This document shows, piece after piece, positions 8,308 through 18,652 of a stretch of DNA of 64,000 nt. The notes beneath the pieces were generated by a model. It was not told the origin of the DNA, ran no database searches, and worked only from the letters and a program-made list of their open reading frames with translations. Location: the NCBI RefSeq assembly GCF_013155465.1, contig NZ_JABJVX010000008.1:124001-188000 (forward strand), written 5' to 3'. Each line of letters starts with the position of its first letter. Within the stretch, counting starts at the first letter, position 1. This DNA is from Alterinioella nitratireducens. Its GTDB lineage: Bacteria; Pseudomonadota; Alphaproteobacteria; Rhodobacterales; Rhodobacteraceae. Both the position numbers and the translations under genes were made by a program.

Positions 8308-9303
8308 TCAATCGGGCGGCATCAAACCGGCCAGAACCTCCGCCGCCGCCGCATCGGGCGAGGTGGTCCCGGCGGCGACCTCTGCCCCCAGATCGCGGAT
8401 CCGCGCGCGCGTGTCGGGGTCTGAGGTGAGCCGCGCCAGGAGGCCGCTCTGCACCTCCTCCTCGAACCAGTGGCGGGCCTGCTCGGCGCGGCGCTTGTCC
8501 CAATGGCCATTTGCCTTGCGCCAGTCGGCCAGCGCCCGCATCTCGTCCCAGGCCCGCGCCAGCCCGTCGCCCTCGACCGCCGAGACCGCCAGAGCCTTGG
8601 GAAAGCCCTCGGGGTCATTGGCGCGTTTGCGCATCAGGCGCAGCGCGCCCGCGTAATCGGCGCAGGTGCGGGTGGCGGTGGATTTCAGGTCGCCATCGGC
8701 CTTGTTGACCAGGATCAGGTCGGCGATCTCCATGATACCGCGCTTGACGCCCTGCAACTCATCCCCGCCCGCGGGCGCCAGCAGCAGCACGAAGATGTCG
8801 CACATCTCGGCGACCATGGTTTCCGACTGGCCCACGCCCACGGTCTCGATCAGGATGACGTCGAAATCGGCGGCCTCACACAGCGCGACCGCCTCGCGCG
8901 TGCGCCGGGACACGCCGCCCAAATGGCTGAGCGAGGGCGAGGGCCGGATAAAGGCGTTCTTCTCGCGGGACAGGCTCTCCATCCGGGTCTTGTCGCCCAG
9001 GATAGAGCCGCCCGACCGGGTCGAGGACGGATCGACGGCCAGGACGGCGACCCGCAGGCCGGCCTCGATCAGCATCATCCCGAACGCCTCGATGAAGGTG
9101 GATTTGCCCACCCCCGGCGTTCCGGAAAGGCCAAGGCGCAGCGCCTGCCGCCCATGGCCCGCCAGCGCCTCCAGGAGCTTTGTCGCCTGCGCCCGGTGAT
9201 CGGCGCGGGTGCTTTCGACCAGCGTGACGGCGCGGGCCAGCGCACGGCGTTCGCCCTTCAGGATACGCTCGGGCAGATCGGCGGGCAGGCGCGGGTCCGG
9301 CAT
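8308..9303 (-). CDS. meaB: MeaB, methylmalonyl-CoA mutase-associated GTPase
   Basis: This 331-residue G3E-type GTPase has the Walker A motif GTPGVGKST (residues 61-69), a DVILIETVGVGQSE Walker B/switch block and the guanine-specificity motif NKADGD. MeaB protects and reloads the B12 cofactor of methylmalonyl-CoA mutase, used in propionate and ethylmalonyl-CoA metabolism. The mutase gene is not in this window. The ATG at 9303 gives the family N-terminus; an in-frame extension to 9345 adds only a basic stretch. It is divergent from a membrane-protein gene. Confidence 0.94.
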   Translation of the reverse strand: MPDPRLPADLPERILKGERRALARAVTLVESTRADHRAQATKLLEALAGHGRQALRLGLSGTPGVGKSTFIEAFGMMLIEAGLRVAVLAVDPSSTRSGGSILGDKTRMESLSREKNAFIRPSPSLSHLGGVSRRTREAVALCEAADFDVILIETVGVGQSETMVAEMCDIFVLLLAPAGGDELQGVKRGIMEIADLILVNKADGDLKSTATRTCADYAGALRLMRKRANDPEGFPKALAVSAVEGDGLARAWDEMRALADWRKANGHWDKRRAEQARHWFEEEVQSGLLARLTSDPDTRARIRDLGAEVAAGTTSPDAAAAEVLAGLMPPD

Positions 9304-9460
9304 GGCGCGGCGGTCCTTTCGTCTTGGCGCGGTGTCTGGCCGCAACCTTGTCGTCTTGGGCGGAATTGTCCAGAGCGGCGGCCGCGCCCATGATTGCGGG
9401 AACCTTGGCCCGATTCCGGTGTTATGCCTGCAACCGTTTCCGAAGAGTCATGTTTCCCCC

Positions 9461-10078
9461 GTGCGTTCCGAGACCCGAGTTGAGACCCGCGACACCCCGT
9501 TCCTGATCGTCTTCGCGATGATCGCCGGTTCCCTTCTATGGCAGGGTCGTGATTTGCCGCTGGCCGCCGAGAACGGCCCCCTCGAAAACCTCCAGATCGC
9601 GGTGCTGCTGTTGGCGGCAGGGGTCTTCCTCGACCGGATCGCCCGGCTTGCCGCCCGGATCGAGACCCCACGGGCCGCCGCCGCGCTGGCCTATAGCCTG
9701 GTGCTGATCTGCGTGCCGCTGATCGGGGCCGCGCGCGAGACCACCTTTGGCCGCAACCTCGGCCTGCCGCCGCAGGGCGTGACCGGGGTCGAGGTCGCGC
9801 TGTCGGTGCTGACGCTGGCATTGCTCGGGGCGGCGCTGACGATCTGGGTGCGCAAGGTGCCCGACCGGCTTGCCGCTTTTCTACGCCTGCTGCGCTCGCC
9901 GAGCAGCCTGCGGATCGGCGCGGCGGTCGCGGTCTTCGCGCTGTCGATGGCGTTCGAGAAGGGCGGGCTTGGCCTGCCGCGCAGCGAGGTCTGGGAGGAG
10001 ATCGTCGAACTGGTCGCCTTCGGGCTGATCCTGCGCGCCGCGATGCTGGCGGGTGAGGGGCCTGCGCGGGCCGCTTGA
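9461..10078 (+). CDS. hypothetical integral membrane protein
   Basis: This protein of about 205 residues has roughly six hydrophobic segments (for example LLAAGVFLDRI, ALAYSLVLICVPLIG, VALSVLTLALLGAAL, IGAAVAVFALSMAF) and no recognised catalytic motif. The start is uncertain: GTG 9461 is taken because the conserved-looking protein begins soon after, but GTG 9419 in the same frame is possible, and the ATG at 9450 is out of frame. It lies 24 bases upstream of hrpB on the same strand and may be co-transcribed with it. I do not recognise the family. Confidence 0.7.
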   Translation: MRSETRVETRDTPFLIVFAMIAGSLLWQGRDLPLAAENGPLENLQIAVLLLAAGVFLDRIARLAARIETPRAAAALAYSLVLICVPLIGAARETTFGRNLGLPPQGVTGVEVALSVLTLALLGAALTIWVRKVPDRLAAFLRLLRSPSSLRIGAAVAVFALSMAFEKGGLGLPRSEVWEEIVELVAFGLILRAAMLAGEGPARAA

Positions 10079-10102
10079 CCTTGGCCGGATGAGCCCCTCC
10101 TT

Positions 10103-12556
10103 ATGGGCGTGACCCCCGCCGAGCCGAATGAGACCGCCCTGCCCCCTGTCCTGCCCATAGATGCCGTCCTGCCCGACCTGATGGCTGTGCTGTCCCGCGC
10201 GGGGCGGGCCGTGTTGCAGGCCCCGCCGGGGGCGGGCAAGACCACGCGGGTGCCGCTGGCGATGCTGGACCTGGTCGAGGGACGTATCCTGATGCTGGAG
10301 CCGCGACGGCTGGCCACCCGCGCCGCCGCCGAACGCATGGCGCAAACGCTTGGCGAAGCGGTCGGGCAGACCGTGGGTTACCGCGTGCGGGGCGACAGCA
10401 AGGTTGGACCGGAGACGAGGATCGAGGTGGTGACCGAGGGCATCCTGACCCGGATGCTGCAAGGCGACCCCGAGTTACCGGGCATCGGCGCGGTGATCTT
10501 CGACGAATTTCACGAACGGTCCTTGAACGCCGATCTGGGGCTGGCCCTGACCTGGGAAGTGCGCGGCGCCCTGCGCGAGGATCTGGTGCTGCTGGTGATG
10601 TCGGCAACACTGGATGCGGGGCCGGTCGCGGCGCTGTTGGACGACGCGCCGGTGATCACCTCGCACGGGCAGAGCTTTCCGGTCGAGACCCGTTGGCGCG
10701 ACCGGCCTGCGCCCGCGCGCGAGAGACTTGAGGTGAGTGTGGCGGAACTGATCCGTACGGCGCTGGCCGAGGCCGAGGGCGGTATCCTCGCCTTCCTGCC
10801 CGGCGAGGGCGAGATCCGGCGGGTGGCGGGGCTGCTTGGCGACCTGCCCGACAGCATCGCCCTGCATCAGCTCTTCGGCGCGATGCCATTGGCGGCACAG
10901 CGCGCGGCGCTCAGGCCCGACCCCGCGAAACGCAAGCTGGTGCTGGCAACGGCGATTGCCGAAACCTCGCTGACCATCCCCGATATCCGCGTCGTGGTCG
11001 ATGGCGGGCGGGCGCGCCGGGCGCGGTTCGATCCCTCCTCGGGCATGGCGCGGCTGGTGACAGAAGCTGTCTCGCGCGCCGAGGCCGACCAGCGCCGGGG
11101 CCGCGCCGGTCGCGTGGCGCCGGGGGTCTGCTATCGCAACTGGACCAGGGGGGCCGAGGGCGCCCTGCCCGCCTTCCCGCCCGCCGAGATCGAGGCGACG
11201 GACCTGGCGGGGCTGGCGCTGGACCTGGCCGAATGGGGCGCGGGCGACGGCGCGGGGCTGGCCTTCCTCACGCCGCCGCCCGAAGGCGCATTGGCCGAGG
11301 CGCAGGCGCTGTTGCGCGGGTTGGAGGCGCTGGACGGTGAGGGCCGGATTACCTCGCATGGGGGCCAACTGGCGCGCATCCCGCTGCATCCGCGCCTCGC
11401 GCATATGCTGGCGCTTGGCGGCAAGGGGGCGGAACGGCTGGCCGCGATCCTGGCCGAGCGTGATCCCCTGCGCGGACAGGGCACCGATCTGGGGCTGCGG
11501 CTGCGGGCATTGGATGACCCGAAGGCACTGAACGCCGATTCGGGCGCGGTCGCCTGGATCAGGGCCGAGGCGAAACGGCTGGCGCGGTTTGCCAAGGGCC
11601 CCGCGCGCAGCCTGGGGGAACAGGCCGCACTTGCCTATCCCGACCGGATCGGGCTGCGCCGCAAGGGGAGCGCGTCGCGCTACGTCCTCTCCGGCGGCAA
11701 GGGCGCGGTGATGCCCGATGGCGACGCGCTGGCCGGGCAACGTCTGATCGTGGCGACCGATCTGGACGGCGACCCGCGCGAGGCGCGTATCCGGCAGGCG
11801 GTGGCGTTGAACGAGGCGGAATTGCGCGGGCTCCATGGCGGCCAGATCGCGGCGCGCCGGGTTTGCCACTGGTCACGGCGCGAAGGCCGGGTGATGGCGC
11901 GCGAGCAAGAGGTGTTCGGCGCGCTGGTCTTGCAGGACAAGGCGTGGAATGACCCGCCAGAAGAGGCCGTGACCGGCGCGCTGCTGGAAGGGCTGCGCGC
12001 GCTCGGGCTGGAGGCGCTGAACTGGACGAAAGCGGCGCGCCTGTTGCGGGCGCGCATTGCCTATTCCGGCGTTGCGGACATGTCGGAGGCGGGCCTGCTG
12101 GCGCGCGCGGAGGACTGGCTTGCGCCCTACCTGACGGGCTGCACCAGCGCCGCCGACCTGCGCCGCTTCGACCCCGCGGACGCGCTTCGTGCCAGCCTGA
12201 CCTGGGACCAGATGCAGGACGTCGACCGGCTGGCCCCCGCCCACTGGACCACCCCGATGGGCCGCCGGGTGCCGGTCGATTACAGCGGCGACCAACCGGA
12301 GATTTCGTGCCGCGTGCAGGAGGTCTTCGGCACCACCGAACACCCGGTGATCGGGCCCGAGCGCCTGCCCATTCGCATGGTGCTGCTGTCCCCCGCCAGC
12401 CGTCCCGTCCAGGTGACACTGGACCTGCCGGGCTTCTGGGCGGGCTCCTACGCCGACATGCGCAAGGACATGCGCGCGCAATATCCCAAGCATCCCTGGC
12501 CGGAAGACCCGGCAAGCGCCGATCCGACACTGAGAGCCAAGCCGCGCAAGGGATAA
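10103..12556 (+). CDS. hrpB: ATP-dependent helicase HrpB
   Basis: This 817-residue protein has the length and layout of HrpB, a DEAH/DExH-box helicase. Walker A is PGAGKTT (residues 42-48), the DExH motif is DEFH (134-137), motif III is SATLD, and the motif VI block QRRGRAGR is present. The C-terminal HrpB-specific region is complete. Its cellular role is poorly defined; related HrpA works in RNA processing. It follows a membrane-protein gene by 24 bases and converges on the DUF2235 gene, with a large hairpin between. Confidence 0.95.
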   Translation: MGVTPAEPNETALPPVLPIDAVLPDLMAVLSRAGRAVLQAPPGAGKTTRVPLAMLDLVEGRILMLEPRRLATRAAAERMAQTLGEAVGQTVGYRVRGDSKVGPETRIEVVTEGILTRMLQGDPELPGIGAVIFDEFHERSLNADLGLALTWEVRGALREDLVLLVMSATLDAGPVAALLDDAPVITSHGQSFPVETRWRDRPAPARERLEVSVAELIRTALAEAEGGILAFLPGEGEIRRVAGLLGDLPDSIALHQLFGAMPLAAQRAALRPDPAKRKLVLATAIAETSLTIPDIRVVVDGGRARRARFDPSSGMARLVTEAVSRAEADQRRGRAGRVAPGVCYRNWTRGAEGALPAFPPAEIEATDLAGLALDLAEWGAGDGAGLAFLTPPPEGALAEAQALLRGLEALDGEGRITSHGGQLARIPLHPRLAHMLALGGKGAERLAAILAERDPLRGQGTDLGLRLRALDDPKALNADSGAVAWIRAEAKRLARFAKGPARSLGEQAALAYPDRIGLRRKGSASRYVLSGGKGAVMPDGDALAGQRLIVATDLDGDPREARIRQAVALNEAELRGLHGGQIAARRVCHWSRREGRVMAREQEVFGALVLQDKAWNDPPEEAVTGALLEGLRALGLEALNWTKAARLLRARIAYSGVADMSEAGLLARAEDWLAPYLTGCTSAADLRRFDPADALRASLTWDQMQDVDRLAPAHWTTPMGRRVPVDYSGDQPEISCRVQEVFGTTEHPVIGPERLPIRMVLLSPASRPVQVTLDLPGFWAGSYADMRKDMRAQYPKHPWPEDPASADPTLRAKPRKG

Positions 12557-12577
12557 CCGGCTCAAGTCTGTCTGCAT

Positions 12578-12608
12578 CTCCTTTCATTTTGCCAGAAAAA
12601 CCTCGGGG
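12578..12608. repeat. partial copy of a dispersed intergenic repeat (tail module)
   Basis: The stretch contains CTTTCATTTTGC, identical to 12 bases of the repeat at 36921-37009, followed by an A-rich run and CCTCGGGG. The same module in the other orientation ends the repeat at 42056-42135. A long hairpin follows immediately. Confidence 0.55.
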
Positions 12609-12648
12609 TCGTCATTGTTGCGCCATTGGGCCGAGCGACAATGACGAC
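12608..12648. terminator. hairpin between convergent hrpB and DUF2235 genes
   Basis: A 14-bp stem (12608-12621 with 12635-12648) with one G-T pair and a 13-base loop lies between the two 3' ends. It is the likely shared terminator. It directly follows the repeat tail module, whose A-rich run can serve as the T-tract on the minus strand. Confidence 0.6.
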
Positions 12649-12692
12649 GGCAGAGCCCCGGCGGATCGACGCGCGCCAGCGCGGCGACACCC

Positions 12693-13766
12693 CTATTGCG
12701 GCCCGATCCGCCCTTCTGCATCGACCGCATAGCCCCAGCCGCGCAGCAGGGCAGCGGCGGTGGGATGCACCCTCTCGGAGGGATCGCGGCCCGGTTTGCG
12801 GCGGTGGCGCAGCGGAAAGAGCAAGCCCCACCCGCGCAGATTGCCCGCCGAGGGCACGCCCGGATCGGTCAGATAGCGGCCGCGCCAATGCGGCGGCAGC
12901 ACCAGCCCCGCCGCCTCGGCGCGTTCCAGCATCCAGACCAGCGGGATGTTCGACAGCGGCCGCGCCGCGTGCCAGTCGCCCAGGTTGCCGCCGACATCGC
13001 CATGCGTGCCGCGAAACCACATCTGCACGATATCGCCCTCGCGCTCGGGTGGGACATCCCACAAAAGCGGCGCGTAAGCATCTCGCGTCTCCTCCAGTGC
13101 CAGCGCGTGACTGCCCTTTAGTGTAGCGGGCCCGAGCCTGTGGTTGTGGAACTCATGCGCCTGCGGCGCGAGCCGCCACAGCACCGGCCAGCGCACGCCA
13201 AGCGCCCGCACGCAATCATAGACGCCCACCATGGTGATCTCGACGCGCGGATGGCAACGCGTCTCGCGGAAGGCACGGGCCGAGGCGCCGTCGGGCTCGC
13301 GCTCATAGAGGTCATAGAGCCGCGCCATGGTTTCTTCGGTGATCTGCGCGGGCCGCATCAGGCCGAGCTTGTCAATGAGCCCCGCCAGGCTGCGCACCGC
13401 AAACGCCCCGCGCGAATAGCCCATCAGGAAGATCCTGTCGCCGGGGCGGTAATTGCGCGCCAGGAACAGGTAGCTGCGCTTGATCTGGCGGTTGATGCCG
13501 ATGCCCGCGATGACCTCGACAGATCGTTTGAGCCCGCGCCACTGGATGCCGGGCTCGTAATAGACCATCAGGTTGGCGGCGGGGCCGACCTCGGACAGCA
13601 GGCGGTAGGTCAGGCCGATATTGGTCTCGTAACCGCGCTTGAGGCTCGACATGGTGCCGTCGAGCAGCACGACATGGGTGCGGGCTGCGCGGGTGTCGGC
13701 AAGCCGCGGCTCAGGCCGGCTGCGAAAGCCGCGCAACCGGGTCAGGAACCCGCCCCTAGCGGCCAT
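12693..13766 (-). CDS. DUF2235 domain alpha/beta-hydrolase-like protein
   Basis: This 357-residue protein is a DUF2235 member. It opens with [12 protein letters not shown], has the nucleophile-elbow motif [10 protein letters not shown] and a late [11 protein letters not shown] block, all typical of this alpha/beta-hydrolase group, which includes phospholipase effectors of type VI secretion. No secretion genes are nearby, so an effector role is not supported here. The ATG at 13766 is chosen because the 32-residue extension to 13862 is not family-like. It is divergent from valS. Confidence 0.83.
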   Translation of the reverse strand: MAARGGFLTRLRGFRSRPEPRLADTRAARTHVVLLDGTMSSLKRGYETNIGLTYRLLSEVGPAANLMVYYEPGIQWRGLKRSVEVIAGIGINRQIKRSYLFLARNYRPGDRIFLMGYSRGAFAVRSLAGLIDKLGLMRPAQITEETMARLYDLYEREPDGASARAFRETRCHPRVEITMVGVYDCVRALGVRWPVLWRLAPQAHEFHNHRLGPATLKGSHALALEETRDAYAPLLWDVPPEREGDIVQMWFRGTHGDVGGNLGDWHAARPLSNIPLVWMLERAEAAGLVLPPHWRGRYLTDPGVPSAGNLRGWGLLFPLRHRRKPGRDPSERVHPTAAALLRGWGYAVDAEGRIGPQ

Positions 13767-13941
13767 GACGCTGCCTATCGTGTTCAACCGCGTGCATTTA
13801 TCCGCTGCCCCCACCTTGACCCTATTGGTAGCAACCGCGCCGCCGCTGTCCAGAGGGCGCAAATCGCCGCAACCGGGGCGCGCGCAGTCTTGGCCTTTGG
13901 CCGCGAAGCCGTTAAGTCACGTCCGACAGTGGAAACAGGAT

Positions 13942-16900
13942 ATGCGGGCGATGGAAAAGAGCTTTGACGCGGCCGAGGCCGAAGCGCGGATCACGGCGAA
14001 ATGGGACGAGGCAGGGGCCTTCGCGGCGGGGGCGAATGCCTCGCGGCCCGAGACCTTCACCATCATGATCCCGCCGCCCAACGTGACCGGCGCGCTGCAT
14101 GTCGGCCACGCCTTCAACAACACGTTGCAGGATATCCTCGTGCGCTGGCACCGGATGCGCGGCTTCGACACGCTGTGGCAGCCGGGGCAGGACCATGCGG
14201 GTATCGCCACGCAATTGCAGGTCGAGAAGATGCTGGCGGCGGAAGGCAATGAAAGCCGCCGCGAGATGGGGCGCGAGAGGTTCCTGGAGAAGGTCTGGGA
14301 ATGGAAGGGCAAATATGGCGGCACCATCGTCGAGCAGTTGAAGCGCCTGGGATGCTCCTGCGACTGGGACCGCAACGCCTTCACCATGGCGGGCGCGCAG
14401 GGCGACCCGCGCACGGGCCATGAGAACAGCCCCGATTTCCATGATGCCGTGATCAAGGTCTTCGTCGATATGTACGAAAAGGGCCTGATCTATCGCGGCA
14501 AACGCCTCGTGAACTGGGATCCGCATTTCGAGACCGCGATTTCCGACTTGGAGGTCGAAAACACCGAGGTCGACGGCCATATGTGGCACTTCAAATACCC
14601 GCTCGCGGGCGGAGCCACCTATGAATATGTCGAGACCGACGAGGATGGCGTTGAGACCCTGCGCGAGACGCGGGACTACATCTCCATCGCCACGACCCGG
14701 CCCGAGACCATGTTGGGCGACGGCGCGGTCGCGGTGCATCCCTCGGACGCGCGCTATGCCCCAATCGTGGGCCAGCTTTGCGAGATCCCCGTCGGCCCGA
14801 AGGAACATCGCCGCCTGATCCCGATCATCACCGATGAGTATCCGGACCCCGATTTCGGCTCGGGCGCGGTGAAGATCACCGGCGCGCATGATTTCAACGA
14901 TTATGAAGTGGCCAAGCGCGGCGGCATCCCGATGTATCGCCTGATGGATACGAAGGGCGCGATGCGGGCCGATGGCGCGCCTTATGCCGAGGCGGCGGAG
15001 CGCGCGCAGGAGATCGCGAACGGGGCCGACTTCACCGGCACCGAGGTCGATACGCTGAACCTGGTGCCCGATGACTTGCGCGGGCTGGACCGGTTCGAGG
15101 CGCGCAAGCTGGTGGTCGCGCAGATCACCGGCGAGGGGCTGGCGGTCACGCATCAGGTGACGCGCACGGACAAGGAAACCGGCGAGGAGATCACCGAAAC
15201 CCTCCCTTACGTCGAATCGAAGAAGATCATGCAGCCCTTCGGCGACCGGTCCAAGGTTGTGATCGAGCCGATGCTGACCGACCAGTGGTTCGTCGACACC
15301 GCCAAGATCGTCGGCCCGGCGCTGGACGCCGTCCGCAAGGGCGACGTCACCATCATGCCCGAGAGCGGCGAGAAGGTGTTCTTCCACTGGCTGGAAAACA
15401 TCGAGCCGTGGTGTATTTCCCGGCAGCTTTGGTGGGGGCATCAGGTGCCGGTCTGGTACGGTCTCGACCTGTCCGCGCCGGATTTCACCGATGACGAGGG
15501 CGACGGCACGCTGGACCATGTCGAGCTTGGCCGCCTCTTGGTGACCGAACATATGGTCCATGCCGGCGAAGCCGCAGAGTGTGGCGCTGCGCTGCAAGAC
15601 ATCACCCCGCGCTTCAAGGATCGCATCGCATCGCTGCCCACGCCGCTCAACCACGCCCGTATCACGGAAGTGGCCGACCGGGGCGCCGCCGAGGAGATGC
15701 TGGCGCATAGCTATGCGCGCTATGAGGTGACGGAAGACCCGACAGAACTGCTTTATCCCGTCTGGCGTGATCCCGACGTGCTGGACACCTGGTTTTCCTC
15801 CGGGCTCTGGCCCTTCGGCACGCTTGGCTGGCCCAATTGGGACGAGAGCACGAAGAAATACTTCCCCACCGATGTGCTGATCACCGGGCAGGATATCCTC
15901 TTTTTCTGGGTCGCCCGGATGATGATGATGTCCCAGGCCGTGACGCAGCAGAACCCGTTCCATACCGTCTACCTGCATCAGCTTGTCCGCGACGAGAAGG
16001 GCAAGAAGATGTCGAAGACCACAGGCAACGTGATCGACCCGCTGGAGATTGTGGACGAATTCGGCGCCGATGCCTTGCGCTTTACCAATGCGTCCATGGC
16101 GGCGCTTGGCGGCGTGCTGAAACTGAGCGTCGACAAGATCAAGGGTTATCGCAATTTCGGCACCAAGCTCTGGAATGCCGCGCGCTTTGCCGAGATGAAC
16201 GACTGCAAGCCGGTGGACGGGTTCGACCCCGCCAGCGTGACCCAGACCGTCAACCGCTGGATCGTGGGTGAAATCGCACGCGGGCGCATCGCCCATGACG
16301 AGGCGCTGGCCGCCTACCGCTTCAACGATGCGGCAAACGGGCTCTATGCGCTGGTCTGGGGCAAGGTCTGCGACTGGTATCTGGAATTTGCCAAGCCGCT
16401 TTACGCAAGCGGTGACGAAGCGGTGATTGCCGAGACCCGCGCCACCATGGCCTGGGTGATCGACCAGTGCTTGATCCTGCTGCACCCCGTCATGCCCTTC
16501 ATCACCGAGGAACTGTGGGGCGAGATCGCCGCGCGCGACACCCTGCTGGTGCATCAGGACTGGCCGGAATACGGCGCGGAGCTGATCAACGCCGAAGCCG
16601 ATGCCGAGATGAACTGGGTGATTTCGCTGATTGACGAAATCCGCTCGGTCCGCGCGCAGATGCACGTGCCCGCCGGTCTGAAGGTGCCGCTGTTGCAGGC
16701 GGAACTGGACGCGAAGGGCCAGGCCGCCTGGGACCGCAACGAAGCGATGATCCTGCGGATTGCCCGCGTAGAAGGTGTCAGCCGCGTCGATGCCCTGCCC
16801 AAGGGGGCCGTCACCATCGCGGTCGCGGGCGGGGTCTTCGGATTGCCGATCGCCGACCTCATCGACGTGGCCGAGGAAAAGGCGCGGCTTGAGAAGGTGT

Positions 16901-17073
16901 TGGGCAAGCTGGCGAAGGAGTTGGGGGGCCTGCGCGGGCGGCTGAACAACCCGAAATTCGCCGAAAGCGCCCCGCCGGAAGTGGTCGAGGAAACCCAAGC
17001 CAACCTCGACGCGCGCGAAGAGGAAGAGGCCAAGATCAGGGCCGCATTGGCACGGCTGGAAGAGGTCGCCTGA
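13942..17073 (+). CDS. valS: valyl-tRNA synthetase
   Basis: This class Ia synthetase of about 1043 residues charges tRNA-Val with valine and edits mischarged threonine. The HIGH motif is HVGH (residues 53-56) and KMSKS is KMSK at 689-692. A C-terminal coiled coil ([16 protein letters not shown] and following) ends the protein, as in other ValRS. ATG 13942 has a GGAA site at good spacing; ATG 13951 is an alternative three codons on. In-frame sequence back to 13639 lies over the divergent gene and is not coding. Its stop overlaps the start of the macro-domain gene (TGATG). Confidence 0.97.
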   Translation: MRAMEKSFDAAEAEARITAKWDEAGAFAAGANASRPETFTIMIPPPNVTGALHVGHAFNNTLQDILVRWHRMRGFDTLWQPGQDHAGIATQLQVEKMLAAEGNESRREMGRERFLEKVWEWKGKYGGTIVEQLKRLGCSCDWDRNAFTMAGAQGDPRTGHENSPDFHDAVIKVFVDMYEKGLIYRGKRLVNWDPHFETAISDLEVENTEVDGHMWHFKYPLAGGATYEYVETDEDGVETLRETRDYISIATTRPETMLGDGAVAVHPSDARYAPIVGQLCEIPVGPKEHRRLIPIITDEYPDPDFGSGAVKITGAHDFNDYEVAKRGGIPMYRLMDTKGAMRADGAPYAEAAERAQEIANGADFTGTEVDTLNLVPDDLRGLDRFEARKLVVAQITGEGLAVTHQVTRTDKETGEEITETLPYVESKKIMQPFGDRSKVVIEPMLTDQWFVDTAKIVGPALDAVRKGDVTIMPESGEKVFFHWLENIEPWCISRQLWWGHQVPVWYGLDLSAPDFTDDEGDGTLDHVELGRLLVTEHMVHAGEAAECGAALQDITPRFKDRIASLPTPLNHARITEVADRGAAEEMLAHSYARYEVTEDPTELLYPVWRDPDVLDTWFSSGLWPFGTLGWPNWDESTKKYFPTDVLITGQDILFFWVARMMMMSQAVTQQNPFHTVYLHQLVRDEKGKKMSKTTGNVIDPLEIVDEFGADALRFTNASMAALGGVLKLSVDKIKGYRNFGTKLWNAARFAEMNDCKPVDGFDPASVTQTVNRWIVGEIARGRIAHDEALAAYRFNDAANGLYALVWGKVCDWYLEFAKPLYASGDEAVIAETRATMAWVIDQCLILLHPVMPFITEELWGEIAARDTLLVHQDWPEYGAELINAEADAEMNWVISLIDEIRSVRAQMHVPAGLKVPLLQAELDAKGQAAWDRNEAMILRIARVEGVSRVDALPKGAVTIAVAGGVFGLPIADLIDVAEEKARLEKVLGKLAKELGGLRGRLNNPKFAESAPPEVVEETQANLDAREEEEAKIRAALARLEEVA

Positions 17074-17543
17074 TGGCGGGCTCGCTGACCTATACCAAAG
17101 GCGATGCCACCGCGCCGGAGCCCCGCCCCGCCATCATCGCGCATGTCTGCAACGATGAGGGCGCCTGGGGGAAGGGCTTTGTCATGGCGCTCTCGGAAAA
17201 ATGGTCTGCGCCCGAGCAGGCCTATCGCGACTGGTACGCCAGCGGCGAGGAGTTCGCGCTTGGCGCGGTGCAGGTGGTCGAGGTGGAGGACGGCCTCTGC
17301 GTCGCCAACATCATCGGCCAGCACGGCATCCGTCCCCAGGGACCGGTGCCGCCGATCCGCTACGAGGCCATCGAGGCGGGCCTCTGCGAGGTGGCGAAGC
17401 GCGCCGCCGATCAAGGCGCCAGCGTTCACATGCCGCGCATCGGGGCAGGGCTGGCAGGCGGGTCATGGGAGAAGATCGAGCCGCTGATCGAAGAGTGCCT
17501 GGTCGAGGCGGGCGTGGACGTGACGGTTTACGATCTGCCGTGA
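17073..17543 (+). CDS. macro-domain protein (ADP-ribose binding/hydrolysis, Appr-1-p processing type)
   Basis: This 156-residue protein is a single macro domain. The opening TKGDAT, the NDEGAWGKGF loop and the C-terminal VHMPRIGAGLAGG block match the ALC1/TARG1/Poa1-like branch. The TARG1 catalytic lysine and aspartate are not at the matching places (NIIGQHG; GLAGG), so TARG1-type hydrolysis is doubtful, while ADP-ribose binding or Poa1-like phosphatase activity is possible. Its ATG overlaps the valS stop by one base, indicating translational coupling and one transcript. The reason for pairing with valS is unknown. Confidence 0.85.
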   Translation: MAGSLTYTKGDATAPEPRPAIIAHVCNDEGAWGKGFVMALSEKWSAPEQAYRDWYASGEEFALGAVQVVEVEDGLCVANIIGQHGIRPQGPVPPIRYEAIEAGLCEVAKRAADQGASVHMPRIGAGLAGGSWEKIEPLIEECLVEAGVDVTVYDLP

Positions 17544-17626
17544 CGGTGGGAAGGTACGCAGAAGCGCACTCTACGGCCCAAAAACGATGTCGCACCATCT
17601 GTTCGTTGCAGCTCCGTCCGTCCTCG

Positions 17627-18448
17627 TCAGGGGATGAGCCGTGTCACGGCCCCCGCGCGCTTGAACATGGTGTCCCGGTTCCACCATACGACGCAGCCCG
17701 CAACAGCCACCAATATCAACGTGTCATAAGGTTGCGCGTCCGGCCAGAACGGGTTGATCAACTGCCAATGGAACAGCATTGGCCATAGCAGGCTGCCCTT
17801 GGCGCGGTTGAAAATCTGCGTCACCAAAATCGCCAATGTGATGTTGCCGACGAGGAACGGCAGGAAATTCCAGTCGCCGAAGACCGTCCCCGACAGGAAG
17901 AACGCCGGGATGTGCCAGATGCCCCAGACCGTGCCGATGAGCACCCCTGCCCAGACCGGGGCCATGTAACGTTGGAGAATGGGTTGCGCGACGCCACGCC
18001 AGCCGAACTCCTCGATCGGGCCAAGAAAGAGCATCATGAAGAGCAGCGCAACCATGGGGCCAATGCCCTCGGGTGGCATTGGTGCCAGAACCGGCCCGCC
18101 CTTCAGGATCGAGCCTGCCATGTAGACCAGCGGGATGCCGACGGCGACAAATGCTACCCATCCGGGTGCGCAGCGCCATATGAGAAGTCGTGAGAGGAAA
18201 GCCCTCAGCCCGCGCATGCCTGCGAAATAGAGGATCAGCACAAAGGCCGAAATCGCCGGTGCCCAAGTGGCCAGAAAGAAAAACGGGTGAGTGCCGCTGA
18301 TCTGGCCGAACGTGGTTGCGGCCCAATCAGGTCGGAGCACATAAACCCCGATCAATCCCCAGGTGATGGTGAAGGTCAGACCGACAAAGGCCATTATGGC
18401 GGAAGACGGGATCGCATGATGCGAGCGGGGCTCTGTGGGCTCTCTCAT
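17627..18448 (-). CDS. CPBP family intramembrane metalloprotease (CAAX protease/Abi type)
   Basis: This 273-residue membrane protein has about eight hydrophobic segments and the CPBP motifs EEFGWRG (EExxxR), GIWHIP (motif 2 histidine) and a later FHWQLIN motif. Family members are putative intramembrane metal proteases; some serve in prenyl-protein processing or bacteriocin self-immunity. The ATG at 18448 gives a short cytoplasmic N-terminus before the first helix; the long extension to 19168 lies over a real gene. Hand counts of sample rows give about 53-58% G+C, lower than its neighbours, which suggests acquisition by transfer. Confidence 0.87.
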   Translation of the reverse strand: MREPTEPRSHHAIPSSAIMAFVGLTFTITWGLIGVYVLRPDWAATTFGQISGTHPFFFLATWAPAISAFVLILYFAGMRGLRAFLSRLLIWRCAPGWVAFVAVGIPLVYMAGSILKGGPVLAPMPPEGIGPMVALLFMMLFLGPIEEFGWRGVAQPILQRYMAPVWAGVLIGTVWGIWHIPAFFLSGTVFGDWNFLPFLVGNITLAILVTQIFNRAKGSLLWPMLFHWQLINPFWPDAQPYDTLILVAVAGCVVWWNRDTMFKRAGAVTRLIP

Positions 18449-18652
18449 TGGACCTAGCCTTGTATCCAAGCTGATGGCCGACAATAGACTCGTCGCGTTC
18501 ACCGAGACATGATGTCGATCAAATCCCCCGATTTGCGCAGTAGGAAGTGGAGACCGCAAAGGTGAGTGACCTCGCACGATGCGTGCCCGTCCCAACCAAC
18601 CACCCACCCTCCCCCTTGCGAAATCCGCCCCGACCGCGCATTCATCGCCCCC

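Noticed and set aside
13912-16998. A 1028-residue open frame antisense to valS
   Set aside because: It mirrors the valS codon phase; the forward frame has the HIGH and KMSK motifs and full family length.
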